From positions 1-6,649 of the forward strand of contig JACQQN010000115.1 in the NCBI GenBank assembly GCA_016206995.1: a stretch of DNA of 6,649 bases. Direction: 5' to 3'. The first letter of the stretch is position 1; each line of letters starts with the position of its first letter. The notes under the pieces were generated by a model, which saw nothing but the letters and a program-made list of their open reading frames with translations, was not told where the DNA came from and did no database searches. A program made the position numbers and the translations under genes. This document shows positions 5,189 through 6,649 of this stretch, in pieces. Origin of the DNA: Candidatus Omnitrophota bacterium. Its GTDB lineage: Bacteria; Omnitrophota; Omnitrophia; Omnitrophales; Abzuiibacteriaceae.

Positions 5189-6531
5189 CGACAACGAATT
5201 TTATGAAGGGAAAGCAAAGGACAAGCTGCTTTGTTGCGTTGATAGCAACCACAGTTATTTTTAACGGTTGCATGACAGTTCGTTTGCCGAAGGCCGAAAT
5301 CAAAAGCGGGGAGCCCAGTGAAATTTTGACATGGAATCATGTGGTTGAAGAAGCTCTTAAAAATCATCCAGATTTGAAAGAAGCCCAGGCAAATGTTCAA
5401 TCGTTAGCCAGAAGCCGCGACTCAGCCATCGGAAGTTACCTTCCTTCAGTTTCAGGCGAGTTCGACCGTTCGCGATTTCGAACAGCCGGAGGAACAGCGC
5501 CAAAAAATTCAATGGATATGGGCATCCAAGCCAGCCAGCCAATTTTTACCGGGTTTCAAATTCTTGGCGATTTTTTACAGGCCAAACGAAATCTTGCCGC
5601 GGAAGAATATGCTTATCTGAACACAAGCGCGGACGTTCGACTTCGGCTTCGCTCTGTCTATGTTAATCTTCTTCGGCTCGAAAAATTGCTTGAGGTAAGC
5701 AAACAAATTTCAGAGCGAAGACAGCAAAATGCAGAACTCATTCGCTTGCGCTATGAAGCGGGGCGTGAACATGTGGGTTCGCTTTTACGTTCGGAAGCGA
5801 TTGCGCGGCAAGCAGGTTTTGAAGTAGATCAAACTACGCGCAGTATCGAAACAACCTCCCTTCGTCTGGGCCGCGAATTAGGAGGCGATTTTTTCACTCG
5901 AACGCGTGTTGCGGGCGACCTTTCAACTATGATTCCCGAGGCTCCAAAAATAAATCCAAAATTTTCTGAACTTGCCGAGCAAACGCCAAGCGTCCGACAG
6001 CTCATCAAGCTCGCCGAGTCAAAGAAAGCAGCTGTTTTGTCGGCTCAATCTGCTATCTGGCCGCAGGTCAATGGTACTTATGATTATGGTTATTCAGGAG
6101 ATCGATCTTCCAATTTAGACAAACATTACGAAGTTGGCATGAGCGTGTCAGCCCCTTTTTTTGAAGGAGGCAAAAATGTTCAAGCCATCCGGAAAGCAAC
6201 ATCTGATTATGAAGCTGCCCGCGAAACGGCAAAGAGTGCTCGTGATGAAACCCTTGTGAAGCAGTCTGAAGCATGGGCAGCGTTTCGGAACGCGCTTGAT
6301 TTGGTGGAAGTGCGCAAAAAGTTTCTCACGGCAGCAGAGGAGCGTTCTGAAATTATTCGGTCTCAATACACATCCGGCCTTGTTAATTTTCAAGATTTTG
6401 ATTTAGCTGAACAAGATCTTGCCGATTCACAAAAAGCGCATGTGGAAGCATTGGCAAATGCGCTCACTCAGGAAGCAAATTGGGAATTTGAGAAAGGTGG
6501 AACACTTGAGGAGATTCTTCGTGAACAATAA
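5185..6531 (+). CDS. TolC-family outer-membrane efflux channel (predicted lipoprotein)
   Basis: This 448-residue protein is the outer-membrane part of a tripartite efflux pump. A signal peptide ends in Phe-Asn-Gly-Cys, with Cys29 as a possible lipidation site, as in the OprM/CusC/NodT branch; the lipobox is imperfect. Two OEP repeats follow. The first starts at TWNHVVEEALKNHPDLKEAQAN (49-70), and the second runs from about residue 262 to 430. Equivalent positions in both halves match: QASQPIFTGF (115-124) and VSAPFFEGGK (321-330) in beta strands, and LRYEAGREHVGSLLRSEA (188-205) and IRSQYTSGLVNFQDFDLAEQDL (391-412) in the long helices. Length is normal. It begins in ATGA overlap with the sensor-like gene. 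ATG at 5203 is an alternative start that would keep the signal peptide. It ends inside the start of the next gene. Confidence 0.94.
   Translation: MTTTNFMKGKQRTSCFVALIATTVIFNGCMTVRLPKAEIKSGEPSEILTWNHVVEEALKNHPDLKEAQANVQSLARSRDSAIGSYLPSVSGEFDRSRFRTAGGTAPKNSMDMGIQASQPIFTGFQILGDFLQAKRNLAAEEYAYLNTSADVRLRLRSVYVNLLRLEKLLEVSKQISERRQQNAELIRLRYEAGREHVGSLLRSEAIARQAGFEVDQTTRSIETTSLRLGRELGGDFFTRTRVAGDLSTMIPEAPKINPKFSELAEQTPSVRQLIKLAESKKAAVLSAQSAIWPQVNGTYDYGYSGDRSSNLDKHYEVGMSVSAPFFEGGKNVQAIRKATSDYEAARETAKSARDETLVKQSEAWAAFRNALDLVEVRKKFLTAAEERSEIIRSQYTSGLVNFQDFDLAEQDLADSQKAHVEALANALTQEANWEFEKGGTLEEILREQ
6508..6513 (+). promoter_or_regulatory. Ribosome binding site for the gene at 6521
   Basis: GAGGAG sits seven bases upstream of the GTG at 6521, inside the end of the TolC-like gene, and supports that start codon. 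Confidence 0.65.
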
Positions 6532-6649
6532 AAATCTTTCGATTGTTTGGAAGATTGGATTGATCGTTATCGTTTGCTTTCTTCTGTGGCGAGGTTGTAG
6601 TGACTCCTCAGGTTCTAAGAAGTCGCTTGAAATTGTTCGCGCGGCGAAA
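6521..6649 (+). CDS. N-terminus of a probable periplasmic adaptor (membrane fusion protein), cut by the window edge
   Basis: Only 43 codons are present. The GTG start lies within the last 11 bases of the TolC-like gene. Residues 1-26 look like a signal or anchor: a polar start (NNKNLS), then VWKIGLIVIVCFLLW, then Arg-Gly-Cys with Cys26 followed by SDSSGSKK, so lipidation is possible though the Arg makes the lipobox poor. The last visible residues, LEIVRAAK, resemble the first beta strand of AcrA/MacA-type adaptors, which often begin with a V-x-V-x-x-A/V-x-x-G-D pattern. Position directly after a TolC-family gene makes an adaptor protein the most likely identity. The family (RND or ABC partner) cannot be told from this fragment. 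Confidence 0.7.
   Translation, partial: MNNKNLSIVWKIGLIVIVCFLLWRGCSDSSGSKKSLEIVRAAK

Overview
The window looks like a chromosomal segment of a Gram-negative (diderm), probably uncultured bacterium. The evidence is two predicted lipoproteins, a TolC-type outer-membrane channel, the start of a periplasmic adaptor protein and a CpxP/CnrX-like periplasmic protein. Base composition is moderate, with many A/T-ending codons alongside GC-rich intergenic repeats. I cannot place the phylum from the sequence alone. A PVC-type or Omnitrophota-like lineage is a guess.

Layout. Bases 1-147 are the tail of an unidentified gene. It is followed closely by a lipoprotein gene (159-791) and a secreted protein with a long Gly/Ala-rich hydrophobic tail (788-1363), whose start overlaps the lipoprotein stop. 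Bases 1364-1713 hold no convincing gene but contain two adjoining inverted-repeat elements: one with perfect 14-bp ends at 1369-1513, and one long imperfect palindrome at about 1515-1666. Next comes typA/bipA (1714-3543), a full-length translational GTPase, apparently transcribed from an extended -10 promoter so close to the ATG that the mRNA would be nearly leaderless.

After a 172-base gap comes a tightly packed five-gene run, all on the + strand: ECF sigma factor (3716-4315), zinc-finger membrane anti-sigma factor (4338-4796), membrane-anchored periplasmic LTxxQ/heavy-metal-sensor-like protein (4793-5188), TolC-family outer-membrane factor (5185-6531) and the start of a probable membrane-fusion protein (6521 to the window edge). 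The last four genes are joined by start/stop overlaps (4, 4 and 11 bases).

Working model (inference): the periplasmic protein and the anti-sigma factor sense an envelope or metal signal and release the sigma factor, which then drives expression of its own operon and a tripartite efflux pump. The set of parts matches the cnr nickel/cobalt resistance locus (sensor, anti-sigma, ECF sigma, then C-B-A efflux genes), in a different order and with an unrelated-looking zinc-finger anti-sigma. The inner-membrane pump should lie just beyond the right edge. The same nine-base extended -10 (TGATACAAT) precedes both typA and the sigma gene.
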